The notes: generated by a model not told the origin, from the letters alone. Counted from the stretch's first letter, positions 41,886 through 54,736 are shown. The stretch: DNA of 64,000 nucleotides from Sphingomonadaceae bacterium (GCA_030147805.1 JASBUR010000019.1:41560-105559); one strand, 5' to 3'. Made by a program: numbers and translations.

Positions 41886-42521
41886 ATGATCGTCTTCGGT
41901 GCGTCGCTGTCGCCCTACGTGCGCAAGGTGCTGGCCTTCGCGGCCGAGAAGGGCGTCGCGGTCGAGAATCGCCGCTTCGCCTTCGACGCGCCGCCGGCCG
42001 AGTTCCTGACCGCCAGCCCATTCCGCAAGATTCCCGCGCTTCAGGATGGGGACTTCACCGTCTGCGATTCCTCGGCAATCGTCCACTATATCGAGGCGAA
42101 GCACCCCGATCCCGCGCTCATCCCCGCCGACCCGCGCGACCGGGCCCGCACCATCTGGTACGATGAATATGCCGACACGATCATGGTCGCGGTGATGGGC
42201 AAGATGTTCTTCAACCGCATCGTGTCTCCCAAATTCCTCGGCCGGCCCGGCGACCTCGCGGTAGCGGACAAGGCCGAACAGGAGGAGTTGCCCGCCGTGC
42301 TCGACTATCTGGAGCAGCACGCGCCCGAGCCCGGCGGCTTCCTCGTCGGCGGCCGGCTCAGCCTGGCCGACCTCTCGGTGGCCAGTCCGTTCGCCAACCT
42401 GCGCCATCTCGGCCTGCCGCTCGACCGCTTCCCGCGCAGCAAGGTATGGGCGGACTCGATGCTCGCCCGTCCTTCGTTCGCGCCCTGGATCGACGGCGAA
42501 ACCCGGATGCTCGCGGCATGA
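41886..42521 (+). CDS. Glutathione S-transferase family protein
   Basis: The ATG at 41886 has AAGGA eight bases upstream and yields 211 residues; the frame is open from 41808. The thioredoxin-like domain has SLSPYVRKVLAFAAEKGV, a cis-proline in SPFRKIPALQDGDF, and the glutathione-contacting CDSSAIVHYIEAKHP. The C-terminal helical domain has GGRLSLADLSVASPFANLR. The stop overlaps the start of the next gene by four bases (ATGA), so both are translated from one message. Confidence 0.9.
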   Translation: MIVFGASLSPYVRKVLAFAAEKGVAVENRRFAFDAPPAEFLTASPFRKIPALQDGDFTVCDSSAIVHYIEAKHPDPALIPADPRDRARTIWYDEYADTIMVAVMGKMFFNRIVSPKFLGRPGDLAVADKAEQEELPAVLDYLEQHAPEPGGFLVGGRLSLADLSVASPFANLRHLGLPLDRFPRSKVWADSMLARPSFAPWIDGETRMLAA

Positions 42522-43573
42522 GCGGCACCGCCATTCACGTCCGTCGCGACGACCTCCGACAGGCGGCGCCCGCCGTGCTGCCCTCCGCACCGCTCGAGGC
42601 CGGGCAGGCGCGTTTCCGCGTCGACCGCTTCGCGCTGACCGCGAACAACGTCACCTATGCGGCGCATGGCGACGACCTCGCCTATTGGCGCTTCTACCCG
42701 GCGTCGGACACGCAGGGCATCGTGCCCGTCTGGGGCTTCGGCACCGTCGAGGAGTCGCGCGCCGACGGCGTCGCGCCGGGCGACCGCTTCTACGGCTATT
42801 GGCCGATGGCGACGCAGGCGGTGCTGACGCCGGTCAAGGTCAGCGCGCGCGGCTTCACCGACGGCGCGGCGCACCGCGCCGAGCTGCCCGCGGTGTACAA
42901 CAGCTTCCAGCGCTGGACCGGTGATGCCGCGGACGAAGCGGTGCAGGCGCTGTTCCGGCCGCTCTACACCACCTCCTTCCTGATCGCCGACCGCATCGCT
43001 GGCGGCGACAGGCCCGACGCGGTGATCATGTCGAGCGCCTCGTCGAAGACCGCGCTCGGCCTCGCGCACGCGCTCGGCGGCACCGGCGTGCAACGCATCG
43101 GCCTGACCTCGGCGGGAAACCGCGGCTTCGTCGAGGGCAGCGGCGTGTTCGACCGAGTGCTCAGCTACGACGAAATCGACCGCGCCGATGGCAAGACCGC
43201 CGTCCATGTCGACTTCGCGGGCAACGCCGACGTGCGGCGGGCCGTCCACCATCGCTATGGCGACGGCCTGATCGCGAGCATCATCGTCGGCGACACGCAT
43301 TGGGATGCGGCCAACGCGCCCGAAGCGCTGCCGGGCGCCAGGCCCGAGTTCTTCTTTGCGCCGAGCTATGTCCAGCAGCGCCTCGCCGACTGGGGTCCCG
43401 CCGAGTTCGAGCGGCGGCTGGGCGAAAGCTGGGCCGGCTTCACCGATTACGCGGAGGGCTGGCTCCGGATCGTCGAGGGCCGCGGCGCCGACGAGGTCGC
43501 GCGGCAATGGATGCGGATGGCGGGCGGCGACGTCGATCCGACCGAAGGCCTGATGCTGTCGCTCCACGGCTGA
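42518..43573 (+). CDS. DUF2855 family protein
   Basis: A 351-residue protein with the pattern of DUF2855: an N-terminal segment with RFALTANNVTYAAHGDDLAYWRFYPA, a central VWGFGTVEESRADGVAPGDRFYGYWP segment and a Rossmann-like IMSSASSKTALGLAH part. This looks like a distant medium-chain dehydrogenase/reductase relative; a reductase role is inferred, and no catalytic residue is proved. It is coupled to the GST gene by an ATGA overlap, which suggests a joint detoxification role. Confidence 0.8.
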   Translation: MSGTAIHVRRDDLRQAAPAVLPSAPLEAGQARFRVDRFALTANNVTYAAHGDDLAYWRFYPASDTQGIVPVWGFGTVEESRADGVAPGDRFYGYWPMATQAVLTPVKVSARGFTDGAAHRAELPAVYNSFQRWTGDAADEAVQALFRPLYTTSFLIADRIAGGDRPDAVIMSSASSKTALGLAHALGGTGVQRIGLTSAGNRGFVEGSGVFDRVLSYDEIDRADGKTAVHVDFAGNADVRRAVHHRYGDGLIASIIVGDTHWDAANAPEALPGARPEFFFAPSYVQQRLADWGPAEFERRLGESWAGFTDYAEGWLRIVEGRGADEVARQWMRMAGGDVDPTEGLMLSLHG

Positions 43574-43730
43574 TACCCGGCGACTCGGCGGGTTTGGCGG
43601 CCTGCATGGAAACAACCGCCATCGCCGAACGTCTCGAAAGCGAAAGAATCGTGCGGCTCGCGGCCAAAATAGGTCAATAATGTTGCCATATCTGTCGCGG
43701 CCCTTGGCGGGTGGCGGCGAGCGACGTTAA

Positions 43731-46024
<2,294 letters not shown>

Positions 46025-47290
46025 ATGGCGCGCTTTGTTTTTAAGCTCCCCGACATCGGCGAAGGTATTGCCGAGGCCGAGATCGCCGAGTGGCGCGTCA
46101 AGGTCGGCGACGTCGTCGAGGAGGACCAGCCGCTTGCCGACATGATGACCGACAAGGCGACGGTCGAGCTGACCTCGCCGGTATCGGGTACGGTGGTCGC
46201 GCTCGGCGGCGAGGCGGGATCGATGATCGCGACGGGCGGCGAGCTGGTCGTGCTCGAGACCGAGGCGGGCGCCGCGGCGGCGGCCGAACCGGCGCCCGAG
46301 CCGGCGCCGGCACCGAAGGCCGGCGCTGCCGAAACACCGAAGCCCGTCGCCAAGAAGGCGCCCGAGCCGGCTCCCGTCGCGCCGGCGCCGGCCGAGACCG
46401 CGCACCTCGCCCGCCCGCTGGCCGCCCCCGCGGTACGCCAGCGCGCGCGGGACCTCGGCATCGATCTCGCCCAGGTGAAGGCGTCGGCGCCCAACGGCCG
46501 CGTCCGCCACGCCGATCTCGACGCCTTCCTCGCCTATGCGGGCGGCAGTGCGGCGCCCCGCGCCGCGGTGGCGCCGAGCGGGCAGCCGCGCGAGGGCGTC
46601 GCGGCGGTCAAGGTCATCGGCCTGAGGCGCAAGATCGCCGAGAAGATGCAGGAGGCCAAGCGTCGCATCCCGCATATCACCTATGTCGACGAGATCGACG
46701 TCACCGCACTCGAGGCGCTGCGCCAGCAGCTCAACGCCGAGCATGGCAAGACGCGCGGCAAGCTCACGCTGCTGCCGTTCCTGGTGAAGGCGCTCGCCCG
46801 GACGCTGCCGCGCTTCCCGCAGATCAACGCGCGCTATGACGACGACGCCGGCGTGCTCAACCAATATGAGGGCGTCCACATCGGCATCGCCGCGCAGACG
46901 CCGGGCGGGCTCGTCGTCCCGGTGCTGCGCCATGCCGAGACGCACGACCTGTGGTCGGCCGCCGCCGAGATCGGCCGCCTGGCGACTGCCGCGAAGGACG
47001 GCAAGGCCAATGCCAAGGAACTGGCCGGCTCGACGATCACCATCACCAGCCTCGGCGCGATGGGCGGGCTCGTCACCACGCCGGTGATCAACCATCCCGA
47101 GGTGGCGATCGTCGGCGTCAACAAGATGATCGAACGGCCGGTGGTGAAGAACGGCCAGATCGTCGTCGCCAAGATGATGAACCTGTCGTGCGGCTTCGAC
47201 CACCGCATCGTCGACGGCTGGGACGCCGCCGAGTTCGTCCAGGCGGTGAAGATGCTGCTCGAGCATCCGGCGCTGCTGTTCGTCGACTGA
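46025..47290 (+). CDS. bkdB: Dihydrolipoamide acyltransferase E2 of the branched-chain complex
   Basis: A 421-residue E2 with the standard order. A lipoyl domain (1-78) has Lys44 in MTDKATVEL as lipoylation site. An Ala/Pro-rich linker follows, then the E3/E1-binding domain (about 135-175, APAVRQRARDLGIDLAQVKASAPNGRV), a second linker and the catalytic domain (about 200-421) with the active-site HRIVDGWDAAEF (His393, Asp397). It transfers branched acyl groups to CoA. The E3 (lipoamide dehydrogenase) gene is not in the operon here and must be elsewhere. Confidence 0.94.
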   Translation: MARFVFKLPDIGEGIAEAEIAEWRVKVGDVVEEDQPLADMMTDKATVELTSPVSGTVVALGGEAGSMIATGGELVVLETEAGAAAAAEPAPEPAPAPKAGAAETPKPVAKKAPEPAPVAPAPAETAHLARPLAAPAVRQRARDLGIDLAQVKASAPNGRVRHADLDAFLAYAGGSAAPRAAVAPSGQPREGVAAVKVIGLRRKIAEKMQEAKRRIPHITYVDEIDVTALEALRQQLNAEHGKTRGKLTLLPFLVKALARTLPRFPQINARYDDDAGVLNQYEGVHIGIAAQTPGGLVVPVLRHAETHDLWSAAAEIGRLATAAKDGKANAKELAGSTITITSLGAMGGLVTTPVINHPEVAIVGVNKMIERPVVKNGQIVVAKMMNLSCGFDHRIVDGWDAAEFVQAVKMLLEHPALLFVD

Positions 47291-47324
47291 GGTCGGGGCT
47301 CCCGGCGACAGCCGGATGACGCGG

Positions 47325-47531
47325 CTAGACCCGGCGCAGGGCTTCGGGCTTGTGCGCCGCCCGCGCGCCGGTCTTGTCGCTCTCGACGACATATTCGGGA
47401 TTGTCCGTCGACGCGGCGACCTTGTGTCGCTTGATGCGCGTCGGCGAGGTCGCCTTGCGGACGACCTTGCCCGTCACCTCGCCCTGGCTGCTGTTCCAGG
47501 CGACCTTGTCGCCCTTGCTGAATGAGGTCAT
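47325..47531 (-). CDS. DUF2945 (hypervirulence-associated TUDOR domain) protein
   Basis: Starting at ATG 47531 the protein has 68 residues and consists of one small beta-barrel domain, with the pattern KGDKVAWNSSQGEVTGKVVRK, then TDNPEYVVESDKTGARAAHKPEALRRV. DUF2945 proteins are small, of unknown function, and common in proteobacteria. The frame is also open upstream to 47684, where an alternative start would add a signal-peptide-like sequence; the short form matches the family. It is on the opposite strand to bkdB with 34 bases between the stop codons. Confidence 0.75.
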   Translation of the reverse strand: MTSFSKGDKVAWNSSQGEVTGKVVRKATSPTRIKRHKVAASTDNPEYVVESDKTGARAAHKPEALRRV

Positions 47532-47813
47532 TTCGTCGGTCCCGATGCGGCGGCAACAACCGTCAACGGGCGATGGCTGCGCGCGTTCCGCCTTTTCCGA
47601 TCGGGTCGCCTCCGCATCGCCGGCCGCCGCCGTCCGACAGGGTAGTGCTATTACGGTAAGTAAGATAAGATATCGCGGCAACATGCTGTATATAAGTCAT
47701 TTTCCTGAATGTTACGAGGGCGTTTCGTCCGACTGCCGTGGCCGCGCAGGTTAGCTTAAGCGCTGCTTAACTTTTGCCCCCCAGAAAACAGGTGACACAC
47801 ATCGGGGGCCCGA

Positions 47814-49016
<1,203 letters not shown>

Positions 49017-49065
49017 CGCCGAGCTCGGCGCCGCCTACGCCCGCCGGTTCAGATGTTCTTCCGCC

Positions 49066-49461
49066 CTACCCGATCGCGTTCCACGCCGACGCGATCTCGC
49101 CCAGCATCGTGCGCGCCTGCTGCGCGAACAGCGGCTCGTTCGACTTGCCGGCGGCGAGGATGAGGCGGCTCGCCTCGCGATAGACCTCGGCCAGATTCTG
49201 CGCCAGTTCGCCGCCGCGTTCGATGTCGAGGCTGGCCTGCAGCCCGCCGACGATCGACAGTGCCCGCGCCTGCGCCGCCGCCACGCGCGCGAAATCGCGC
49301 CGCGCCGCGGCCGCCGACAGTGCGTCGAGCGTGTTGAGCGCCTCCTCGAACAGCAGCGCGATGAGCTGGTGCGGCGACGCGCCCTCGACGCGGGTCGACA
49401 GGTCGACGTTCTGGTAGCTCGCCTGCGCCCGGGCGAAGGGGGGTCGCGCCATGTACATCAT
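49066..49461 (-). CDS. fliS: Flagellin export chaperone FliS
   Basis: A 131-residue all-helical protein with the FliS pattern: ASYQNVDLSTRVEGASPHQLIALLFEEALNTLDA near the N-terminus and further helices with ASLDIERGGELAQNLAEVYREA. FliS binds the C-terminus of flagellin and keeps it unfolded for export. The ATG at 49461 has GGAG five bases upstream. It is the last gene of the fli operon, 25 bases after fliD. A shorter start at a downstream ATG is also possible. Confidence 0.9.
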   Translation of the reverse strand: MMYMARPPFARAQASYQNVDLSTRVEGASPHQLIALLFEEALNTLDALSAAAARRDFARVAAAQARALSIVGGLQASLDIERGGELAQNLAEVYREASRLILAAGKSNEPLFAQQARTMLGEIASAWNAIG

Positions 49462-49486
49462 TCACACTCCGCTTGCGGGCCGACGG

Positions 49487-51100
49487 CTAGTCGTCGCTGT
49501 TGGCCCAGATCTTCATCTGCTGGTCGAGATAGCTCTGCGTCGCCCGAAAGGCGTTCACCTGCCGGTCCATCGCGCCGAAGCTGGTGACCAGCCGCTCGTA
49601 ATAGGCCGAGGATCGGCGTTCGAAGCTCTCGCGGTCGGTGGCGATGCTCTTCGCCTCCTTGCTGAGCCGCTCCTGAGTCGCCGCGAACGGGCCGTCGCTG
49701 GCGCGCAGCGTATCGCGGATCGCCTGCAGCGCGCCGCCGAGGCCGGCGTCGATGGTGATCGTGGCGCTGGCGACATCGGCGTCGACGCGCACGATCAGCC
49801 CCTTGGCGGGCGACGTCGTCGGAACGCGCAGCACATCGCCGGTGCCGATCATGGCGACTCCGCCGACGCTGCCGCTCGCGTCGCCGGTGCCGACCGGCGC
49901 CAGCAGGTTGGTGAGCGTATAGGTGCCGGGCTTGACCGTTCCGGCCTTGTTGACCACCGCCACGGCGGCGTGGCTGCTGTACTGGCGCGGGTTGAACAGC
50001 CCTTCGACCGCCGCGGGATCGCTTTCGAGCGCGGCATTGAGCTTGACCGTGTCGACGCGCAGCGAGCCGTCGCGGTTGGTGGCGACGCCGATCTCCGACA
50101 AGGTCTTGTAGGCGCCGGTGCTGCTCAGCTGCGTCGTCGTCAGCCGGGCGAGCTCGCGCTGCATCTGGCGGATGCCCGAATCGCCGCGCAGCGGCCCGGC
50201 CTCCTTGTCGCTCGTCGCGGCGGCGGTCGCCTCGGCGAGCATCGTCTGCAGCTCGTTGTAGGCGTCGACGAAGTCGGTGATGCCCTGGCGGATGCCCTCG
50301 ATCGGGCGCTCGGCACCGAGCGTCACGATCGTACCGACCGCCGCCTTCTTGAGATCGATCTGCACGCCCGGAATCAGGTCGGAAAAGCTGTTGCCGCTGC
50401 GGCGCACCTCGGCGCCGTCGAGATTGACGATCGCGTCCTTGGCGGTCTGCGCCGCGGTCATGCCCCCGGTGACGGCGGGCCCGAAGGCGAAGCGCTCGAG
50501 CCCGCTGCTCGTGCCGCCGGGGACCGACAGCGTGAAGCCGTTGGCTTCGCCGGTCGCGCCCTTGAGCATCAGCCGCGAGCCGTTGCTGTCGGTGACGACG
50601 GTCGCGGTGACGCCGGCGTTCTTGCCGTTGATGGCGCGCGCGAGGCCGTCCAGGCTGTCGTTGGTCGCGTCGATGGTGACGTCGTGGCTGCCGCTCGCCG
50701 TGGTCAGCGTGATCGTCCCCTGCCCGACCGGCGCCAGCGCGCTCGCCAGATTGGCCGAGACCAGCGACTGCGCCTGCGCGAGCTGGCGGACCTCGATCTG
50801 CGCCGACAGGTTGGCGATGTCGGCACCGGCGACGGCCTTGGCCGACAGCAGGCCCGGCTCCGATACGCTCGGCTGGGTGAACAGCGAGCCGCCTTCGATC
50901 AGCTTGGACAGCGCCGAGGCGAAGCTGTCGATCGCGCCCGAGGCCTGCGCCAGCGCCGAGATCTTGGCGGTGTTGGCGCTCTCGCGCTTGGCGATCAGCG
51001 CCTCCTTGGGCGCCTTCTCGGCCTTGGCAAGGTCCTCGATCAGCGTCTTGGTATCGATGCCGGCACCGGCGCCGAGGCTGTATCCGATCGACGTGACCAT
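49487..51100 (-). CDS. fliD: Flagellar filament cap protein FliD (HAP2)
   Basis: A 537-residue protein. The N-terminal FliD_N region (IGYSLGAGAGIDTKTLIEDLAKAEKAP) and the C-terminal part with IEGIRQGITDFVDAYNELQTMLAEA and a coiled-coil end (SYLDQQMKIWANSDD) fit the family. FliD forms the cap that helps flagellin polymerise at the filament tip. It starts 44 bases after flhB with GGAAGGGAAG upstream. Middle domains are variable, as usual. Confidence 0.92.
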   Translation of the reverse strand: MVTSIGYSLGAGAGIDTKTLIEDLAKAEKAPKEALIAKRESANTAKISALAQASGAIDSFASALSKLIEGGSLFTQPSVSEPGLLSAKAVAGADIANLSAQIEVRQLAQAQSLVSANLASALAPVGQGTITLTTASGSHDVTIDATNDSLDGLARAINGKNAGVTATVVTDSNGSRLMLKGATGEANGFTLSVPGGTSSGLERFAFGPAVTGGMTAAQTAKDAIVNLDGAEVRRSGNSFSDLIPGVQIDLKKAAVGTIVTLGAERPIEGIRQGITDFVDAYNELQTMLAEATAAATSDKEAGPLRGDSGIRQMQRELARLTTTQLSSTGAYKTLSEIGVATNRDGSLRVDTVKLNAALESDPAAVEGLFNPRQYSSHAAVAVVNKAGTVKPGTYTLTNLLAPVGTGDASGSVGGVAMIGTGDVLRVPTTSPAKGLIVRVDADVASATITIDAGLGGALQAIRDTLRASDGPFAATQERLSKEAKSIATDRESFERRSSAYYERLVTSFGAMDRQVNAFRATQSYLDQQMKIWANSDD

Positions 51101-51144
51101 CTGCTTCCCTTCCGTGGATCAGTAACGGCGGCGGGCGCCGGCGC

Positions 51145-52284
51145 TTAAGCCTCGGCGCGGCCGCTTTCGTCGAAGCGCGCCTGCCGGGGCACGTCGATGT
51201 CGGGCTGCCGCGCGCCCTGCGCGACCATCGCGTCGAGGTTGAAGACGAAGGCGAGAACCGTCGCGACCGCGAGGTACAGATCCTCGCGCACCACCTGGCC
51301 GGTGCGCGCGGTGAAGTAGATGGCGCGCGCCAACTGCGGATAGGACAGGATCGGCACCGCGCTGCTCGCCGCCAGCTCGCGGATCGCCGCGGCGGTGGCG
51401 CCGCGGCCGCGCGCGACGACGATCGGCGCGGCGTCCTCGCCCGGTCGGTAGCGTAGCGCCACCGCGAAATGCGTCGGGTTGGTGAGGACGACGGTCGCTT
51501 CCTGTACCGCGCTGCGCGCCGATCCGCGCAGCACCTCATATTGGCGGCGGCGGATCATCCCCTTGAGCTCGGGCGAACCCTCGGTCTGCTTGTGCTCGTC
51601 CTTGACCTGCTGCTTGCTCATCCGCAGCCGGCCGGTGCGCTGCATCCACTGCGACGGCACGTCGATCAGCGCGATCGCGGCCAGCGCCATCGCCATCAGG
51701 ATCACTGCCAGCGTGAAGGCGTCACCGAACGCGCCGAGCGCCGGGCGCGGATCGGTCGCCGACAGCGACAGCAGCCGCGCCAGCTGATCGCTCAGCAGAT
51801 AGTAGCCGACCGCGCCGAGCAGCCCGACCTTGGCGAGCGACTTGACCAGTTCGGTCAGCCCCTGTGCGCCGAAGATGCGCTTCAACCCGCTCATCGGGTT
51901 GATCTTGCTCGCCTTGGGCGCGAAGGCACCGGCGCGAAAGCCGAGCGACCCGATGAGCGCCGACGAGCCGACCGCGGCGACGAGCGTCATCGCGAACAGG
52001 ATGGCGAGCGGGACCAGCGTGAAGCCGATCAGCCGGACCGCGATGTCGCCGGGCGCAAAGTTGCGGACGTCGGCGGCATCGAAGGTCAGGCCGTCGATGA
52101 GCATCGCCTCGAGCGAGCCGACCATCATCGGCCCGACGAGCGCGAAGAAGGCCGCGCCGGCGAGCATCACCAGCGCGGTGCCGAGCTCGCGCGACTGGAG
52201 GACGTCGCCCTTCTCGACCGCATCGCGCTTGCGCTTCTCGGTCGGGGCTTCGGTTTGCTGGTCCTTCTCGGGCGCTTCCGACAT
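51145..52284 (-). CDS. flhB: Flagellar type III export apparatus protein FlhB
   Basis: The frame opens far upstream, but the ATG at 52284, which overlaps the fliR stop (TGATG), gives the correct 379-residue FlhB. It has four membrane segments (about 35-55, 85-110, 148-165, 188-208) and a cytosolic C-terminal domain with the autocleavage motif NPTH at 269-272. Autocleavage at this site switches export from rod/hook to filament substrates. The N-terminus is rich in Glu, Lys and Thr, as in other FlhB. Confidence 0.95.
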   Translation of the reverse strand: MSEAPEKDQQTEAPTEKRKRDAVEKGDVLQSRELGTALVMLAGAAFFALVGPMMVGSLEAMLIDGLTFDAADVRNFAPGDIAVRLIGFTLVPLAILFAMTLVAAVGSSALIGSLGFRAGAFAPKASKINPMSGLKRIFGAQGLTELVKSLAKVGLLGAVGYYLLSDQLARLLSLSATDPRPALGAFGDAFTLAVILMAMALAAIALIDVPSQWMQRTGRLRMSKQQVKDEHKQTEGSPELKGMIRRRQYEVLRGSARSAVQEATVVLTNPTHFAVALRYRPGEDAAPIVVARGRGATAAAIRELAASSAVPILSYPQLARAIYFTARTGQVVREDLYLAVATVLAFVFNLDAMVAQGARQPDIDVPRQARFDESGRAEA

Positions 52285-53066
52285 CAGCCGCCTCCGGCGA
52301 TGTTGCGCGACATGTCGAGCCCGGCGGTGATTGCGGTGACGATCGCCTCGCCCATCACCGGCGCGGCCATCGCCAGCAGCACGATGCCGGCGAGCAGCGC
52401 CGCCGGCAGGCCGACCGCGAACAGGTTGAGCGCCGGCGCCGAGCGCGCGAGCACGCCCATGACGATCTGCACCAGGATCAGCGCCGAGCCGACCGGCAGC
52501 GCGATCGACAGGCCGGCGGCGAACAGCACGCCGCCGAACTGGACGATGCCCATCAGGCTGTCGGCGCTGATCCAGGCGGCGCCGGGCGGTAGCGCACGGT
52601 AGCTTTCGACGACGGTCGCGGCGAGCGCCAGATGCCCGCCGATCGCCAGGAACAGGAAGGTGGCGAGGATCGACAGGAACTGGCCGATCGCCGGCGCCGA
52701 CTGTCCCGAGGCCGGATCGACCATGCCGGCGAAGCCGAGGCCCATCGCGTTGCCGATCGTCTCGCCCGCGACCAGCGCCGCCGAGAAGCCGATCTGCACG
52801 GCGAAGCCCAGCGCCAGCCCGGCGAGCACCTCGCCCGCCACGAGCATGAAGCCCTCGATCGAGGCGAGGCCGTCCAGCGGCAGCTGGAAATCGGCGGCGG
52901 CAAGCGCCGGAATGCCGATCGCCAGCGCGACGATCAGCCGGAGCTGCACCGGCACGAACGGCGCGCCGAAGATCGGCGCGGCGATGAAGGCGGCGCCGGG
53001 ACGAATCATCGCCACCATCCACAGCCAGAGCTGCGCCTCGAGTCCGGCGAAGCCGCCGGGAATCAT
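52284..53066 (-). CDS. fliR: Flagellar export apparatus protein FliR
   Basis: The ATG at 53066 overlaps the end of fliQ by four bases (ATGA) and gives 260 residues with about six hydrophobic segments. The opening (FAGLEAQLWLWMVAMIRPGAAFIAAPIFG) and the conserved GETIGNAMGLGFAGMVDPASGQ segment identify FliR. It sits in the membrane core of the export gate with FliP and FliQ. Confidence 0.93.
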   Translation of the reverse strand: MIPGGFAGLEAQLWLWMVAMIRPGAAFIAAPIFGAPFVPVQLRLIVALAIGIPALAAADFQLPLDGLASIEGFMLVAGEVLAGLALGFAVQIGFSAALVAGETIGNAMGLGFAGMVDPASGQSAPAIGQFLSILATFLFLAIGGHLALAATVVESYRALPPGAAWISADSLMGIVQFGGVLFAAGLSIALPVGSALILVQIVMGVLARSAPALNLFAVGLPAALLAGIVLLAMAAPVMGEAIVTAITAGLDMSRNIAGGG

Positions 53067-53335
53067 CGCGTGATCTCGGGGATGCGGTCGAAGATCTCGC
53101 GCGTGAAGTCGGCGATCAGCACCAGGATCGCGCCGCCGAACAGCGCCAGGCAGATCGCGACGATGATCAGCTTCGGCACGAAGCTCAGCGTCTGCTCGTT
53201 GATCGAGGTCGCCGCCTGGATCATGCCGAGCACGAGGCCGGCGACCAGCGCCGGAATGAGGATCGGCGCCGAGGCGAGCGCCAGCACCCACAGCGCCTGC
53301 TGCGCCACGCCGATGAAATAGTCCGCGCTCTCCAT
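53063..53335 (-). CDS. fliQ: Flagellar export apparatus protein FliQ
   Basis: A 90-residue membrane protein with two hydrophobic helices (about 12-38 and 52-78) and the typical ALVAGLVLGMIQAATSINEQTLSFVPK stretch. FliQ is part of the FliPQR pore. A GGAGG site precedes the start; there are 15 bases between the fliP stop and this start. Confidence 0.95.
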   Translation of the reverse strand: MESADYFIGVAQQALWVLALASAPILIPALVAGLVLGMIQAATSINEQTLSFVPKLIIVAICLALFGGAILVLIADFTREIFDRIPEITR

Positions 53336-53350
53336 GGCGGGCCTCCGACC

Positions 53351-54130
53351 CTAGGTCGCGAACGAGGCCGCGAGCGACCCCATCGTCAGTGCCCAGCCAT
53401 CGACGAGCACGAACAGCAGCAGCTTGAACGGCATCGACACGATCGACGGCGACAGCATCATCATGCCGAGCGCCATCAGCGTCGACGCGACGACGAGGTC
53501 GATGATCAGGAAGGGCAGGAAGATCAGGAAGCCGATCTGGAAGGCGGTCTTCAGCTCGCTGGTGACGAAGGCCGGCAGCAGGATCGAGAAGGGAATGTCG
53601 GCGGGCGTCTCGAAACCCGGCGACTCCGCCAGCTCGGTGAACAGCTTGAGGTCGGTCTCGCGCGTCTGCTTGACCATGAAGCCATGGAAGACGTCGCCCG
53701 AGCGCGCGACCGCCTCCTCGATGCTGATCTGCCCGTCGCCATAAGGCGTGTAGGCGACGGCGTTGATCTGGTCGATCGCCGGCCGCATCACGAACAGCGA
53801 CAGGAACAGCGCCAGCCCGACGAGCACCTGGTTGGGCGGCGTCTGCTGCAGCCCGAGCGCCTGGCGCAGGATCGACAGCACGATGATGATGCGCGTGAAG
53901 CTCGTCATCATCAGCACCAGCGACGGCAGCACCGTCAGCAGGCTCATCAGCAGCAGGATCTGCAGCGACAGCGACAGCGGCTTGCCGTCGCCGGCAATCG
54001 TCGAGACGGCGCGGTCGAGCGCGCCGGCCTGCTGCGCCATCGCCGGCGCCGCCGTCAGCAACAGGACAACCAGCAGCAGTCCGAGGCCCAGCGCGGCGCG
54101 GCCGGCGGTCGAACGAAACAGGTTAGTCAC
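53351..54130 (-). CDS. fliP: Flagellar export apparatus protein FliP
   Basis: A 259-residue protein with a cleavable-looking signal peptide (ending PAMAQQ) and four further membrane segments. The motifs LLTVLPSLVLMMTSFTRIIIVLSILRQALGLQQTPPNQ and FMVKQTRETDLKLF are diagnostic. FliP forms the pore of the export gate. The start GTG at 54130 overlaps fliO by eight bases. Confidence 0.95.
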   Translation of the reverse strand: MTNLFRSTAGRAALGLGLLLVVLLLTAAPAMAQQAGALDRAVSTIAGDGKPLSLSLQILLLMSLLTVLPSLVLMMTSFTRIIIVLSILRQALGLQQTPPNQVLVGLALFLSLFVMRPAIDQINAVAYTPYGDGQISIEEAVARSGDVFHGFMVKQTRETDLKLFTELAESPGFETPADIPFSILLPAFVTSELKTAFQIGFLIFLPFLIIDLVVASTLMALGMMMLSPSIVSMPFKLLLFVLVDGWALTMGSLAASFAT

Positions 54131-54404
54131 GAGCGGTCGCGACCGCCGCCGGCCCGAGCGGCGCTTCGGAGATCAGCTCGATCCGGCCGCGCGAGATCGC
54201 CAGCAGCAGCTGCTTGTCGGCGAATTCGACGACGGCGAGGCGCCCGGTGGCGCCGACGGGCAGCGCGTCGAGCATCTTCACGCGGCGGTCGCGCTGGCCG
54301 AACGCCATGCCCGGCTGCGCCTTGCGCCACAGCCACAGCGCGCCGAACGCCATCGCGCAGACGAGCGGAATCAGCACCAGCAGCTTGAGGATGTAGGAGG
54401 TCAT
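54123..54404 (-). CDS. fliO: Flagellar assembly protein FliO
   Basis: A 93-residue protein with one membrane segment (about 4-25) and a small soluble domain (RRVKMLDALPVGATGRLAVVEFADKQLLLAISRGRIELI). FliO helps assemble FliP. The ATG at 54404 shares one base with the fliN stop (TGATG); a GTG just upstream is also possible. The position between fliN and fliP supports the name despite low sequence conservation. Confidence 0.88.
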   Translation of the reverse strand: MTSYILKLLVLIPLVCAMAFGALWLWRKAQPGMAFGQRDRRVKMLDALPVGATGRLAVVEFADKQLLLAISRGRIELISEAPLGPAAVATARD

Positions 54405-54736
54405 CACGAGCGGCGCTCGACGCTCCCGATCGCCGGGTCGGTGTTGACGACGTCGATAACGCGCACGCCGAAGCGGCCGTTGACCATCACCACTTCGCCG
54501 CGCGCGATCAGCGTGCCGTTGGCGGTGATGTCGAGCAGCTCGTGCGTCTGGCGGTCGAGCTCGACGACGCTGCCCTCGACGAGCTCGACGAGGTCGGACA
54601 GCTTCATCGAGGTGCTGCCCACCTGCACCGACAGCCGGATCGGCACGTCGGCGAGAAGCCTGAAGTTGGCGGCGCTGTCGCTCTCGACGCCCGGCGTGGG
54701 CACGAAGGGCGCGTCCTGCACATCGACGACGTTCAT
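54404..54736 (-). CDS. fliN: Flagellar motor switch protein FliN
   Basis: A 110-residue protein with an N-terminal acidic stretch and a C-terminal SpoA-type domain (about 30-105) with LLADVPIRLSVQVGSTSMKLSDLVELVEGSVVELDRQ and NGTLIARGEVVMVNGRFGVRV. It forms the C-ring with FliM and FliG. The start overlaps the fliM stop by four bases (ATGA). Confidence 0.95.
   Translation of the reverse strand: MNVVDVQDAPFVPTPGVESDSAANFRLLADVPIRLSVQVGSTSMKLSDLVELVEGSVVELDRQTHELLDITANGTLIARGEVVMVNGRFGVRVIDVVNTDPAIGSVERRS

Noticed and set aside
47303..47316. Terminator after bkdB
   Set aside because: A five-base stem CCGGC/GCCGG exists but without a T run.
51145..53022. FliR-FlhB fusion protein of 625 residues
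   Set aside because: The part before residue MSEAPEK is an out-of-frame reading of fliR; fliR itself is intact in another frame and overlaps flhB by TGATG.
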